A stretch of 5,635 nt of DNA from Clostridium sp. (GTDB lineage Bacteria; Bacillota; Clostridia; Clostridiales; Clostridiaceae): positions 1 to 5,635 of the forward strand of contig JAAZGI010000066.1 in the NCBI GenBank assembly GCA_012511315.1. The letters are read 5' to 3'. The notes beneath the pieces are model-generated. The model did not search any database, was not told where the DNA came from, and worked only from the letters and a program-made list of their open reading frames with translations. A program made the position numbers and the translations under genes. Shown here one piece after another: positions 5,259 through 5,635 of this stretch (the first letter of the stretch is position 1; each line of letters begins with the position of its first letter).

Positions 5259-5320
5259 GTTTTCAATCCTAGGTGTATTGTTTTTGGAAAATTAGTAAAC
5301 AAACCAAATATAACGATCGT

Positions 5321-5365
5321 AAAGATAAGCCTGAAATTTTTTATTGTTTTAGGCTTATCTTTTAT
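5321..5365 (+). terminator. Strong, possibly bidirectional terminator after hutG
   Basis: AAAGATAAGCCT (5321-5332) pairs perfectly with AGGCTTATCTTT (5351-5362). Four further pairs (GAAA with TTTT) extend the stem inward over a 10-base loop. A T-run at 5361-5364 follows, and the A-run on the left arm allows termination on the opposite strand as well. Confidence 0.85.
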
Positions 5366-5387
5366 AAACTGGATTTATCATGATTAA

Positions 5388-5635
5388 TTGTATCGAGCCA
5401 ACGTACTGGGCTATCTGAAACAAAAATTTCTTGTGGTAGGATTTTTTGAGCCTAGAAAAGTTCAACTGAGTTTTTTTCAGATGACGCATCAATATGTTAG
5501 GATGGAAGACGTGACAAGAATTGAAAGTTATTGAAATACTGATGAAAATTATACCTTTTTAAATATAAAAGAAAACCTAGAGGACCTAAATGAAGTCATG
5601 AATTTCGATGGGTTGAGTTTGACAAGGAGAAGATA
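5388..5635 (+). pseudogene. Interrupted open frame running off the window end; possible gene remnant
   Basis: The frame is open from after TAA 5385-5387 for 48 codons to TGA 5532-5534. It then stays open for another 33 codons to the window end. The translation is protein-like on both sides of the stop: VRMEDVTRIESY before it, and a stretch with ENLEDLNEVMNFDGLSLTRR after it. This pattern vaguely recalls a LytTR-type DNA-binding domain, but I would not assign it. There is no good start codon or ribosome binding site at the 5' end. It may be a decayed gene with a nonsense mutation, or simply a chance open stretch in non-coding DNA. Confidence 0.25.
5624..5630 (+). promoter_or_regulatory. Likely ribosome binding site of a gene starting just beyond the window
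   Basis: AAGGAGA lies 5-11 bases before the window end. If an ATG follows within a few bases, this would be a standard Shine-Dalgarno site. The start itself is not visible. Confidence 0.4.

Noticed and set aside
5120..5302. Minus-strand open frame of 60 codons overlapping the end of hutG
   Set aside because: It is mostly antisense to conserved hutG codons and has no sign of its own translation signals.

Overview
The window is AT-rich, with strong AGGAGG-type ribosome binding sites, TATAAT promoters and hairpin/T-run terminators. All recognisable genes lie on the + strand. This fits a low-GC Gram-positive bacterium (Bacillota, Clostridia- or Bacilli-like). I cannot name a species from sequence alone.

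Layout: (1) 1-519 is the 3' end of a large FtsX/MacB-type ABC transporter permease. (2) 520-1078 is a long non-coding stretch with a large imperfect inverted repeat that probably acts as terminator (658-740), a tiny lipoprotein-signal-like ORF (852-929) and a promoter/operator-like region (946-995). (3) About 1112-1483 encodes a four-helix membrane protein of unknown function, and 1569-2027 a GNAT-family N-acetyltransferase. (4) 2121-3859 is a self-contained unit: a promoter, an 8-codon leader peptide, a chain of overlapping RNA hairpins covering the Shine-Dalgarno site, and a complete ABC half-exporter (530 aa). A strong terminator closes it at 3940-3975. (5) 4257-5258 encodes a formimidoylglutamase-like ureohydrolase (HutG type) with its own extended -10 promoter, upstream repeats and a strong terminator. 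(6) 5366-5635 holds an interrupted open frame and, at the very end, a likely ribosome binding site for a gene beginning just outside.

The main discovery candidate is the control region of the ABC half-exporter. The leader reads MVRLRKSF and carries an Arg-Leu-Arg (+X+) motif, the type known to arrest macrolide-bound ribosomes in the ErmD-type leader. Its last codons form segment 1 of a four-segment RNA. Segment 1 pairs with 2 and 3 pairs with 4, and the 3:4 stem buries the exporter's AGGAGG; alternatively 2 pairs with 3 and leaves AGGAGG free. A ribosome stalled at Arg-Leu-Arg would cover segment 1 almost exactly. This is the logic of ermC-type translational attenuation, here placed in front of a membrane ABC exporter rather than a methylase or ABC-F protein. 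It suggests that the exporter is a drug-induced efflux or self-protection pump for a ribosome-targeting antibiotic. The pairing and leader are visible in the sequence; the inducer and substrate are inference.
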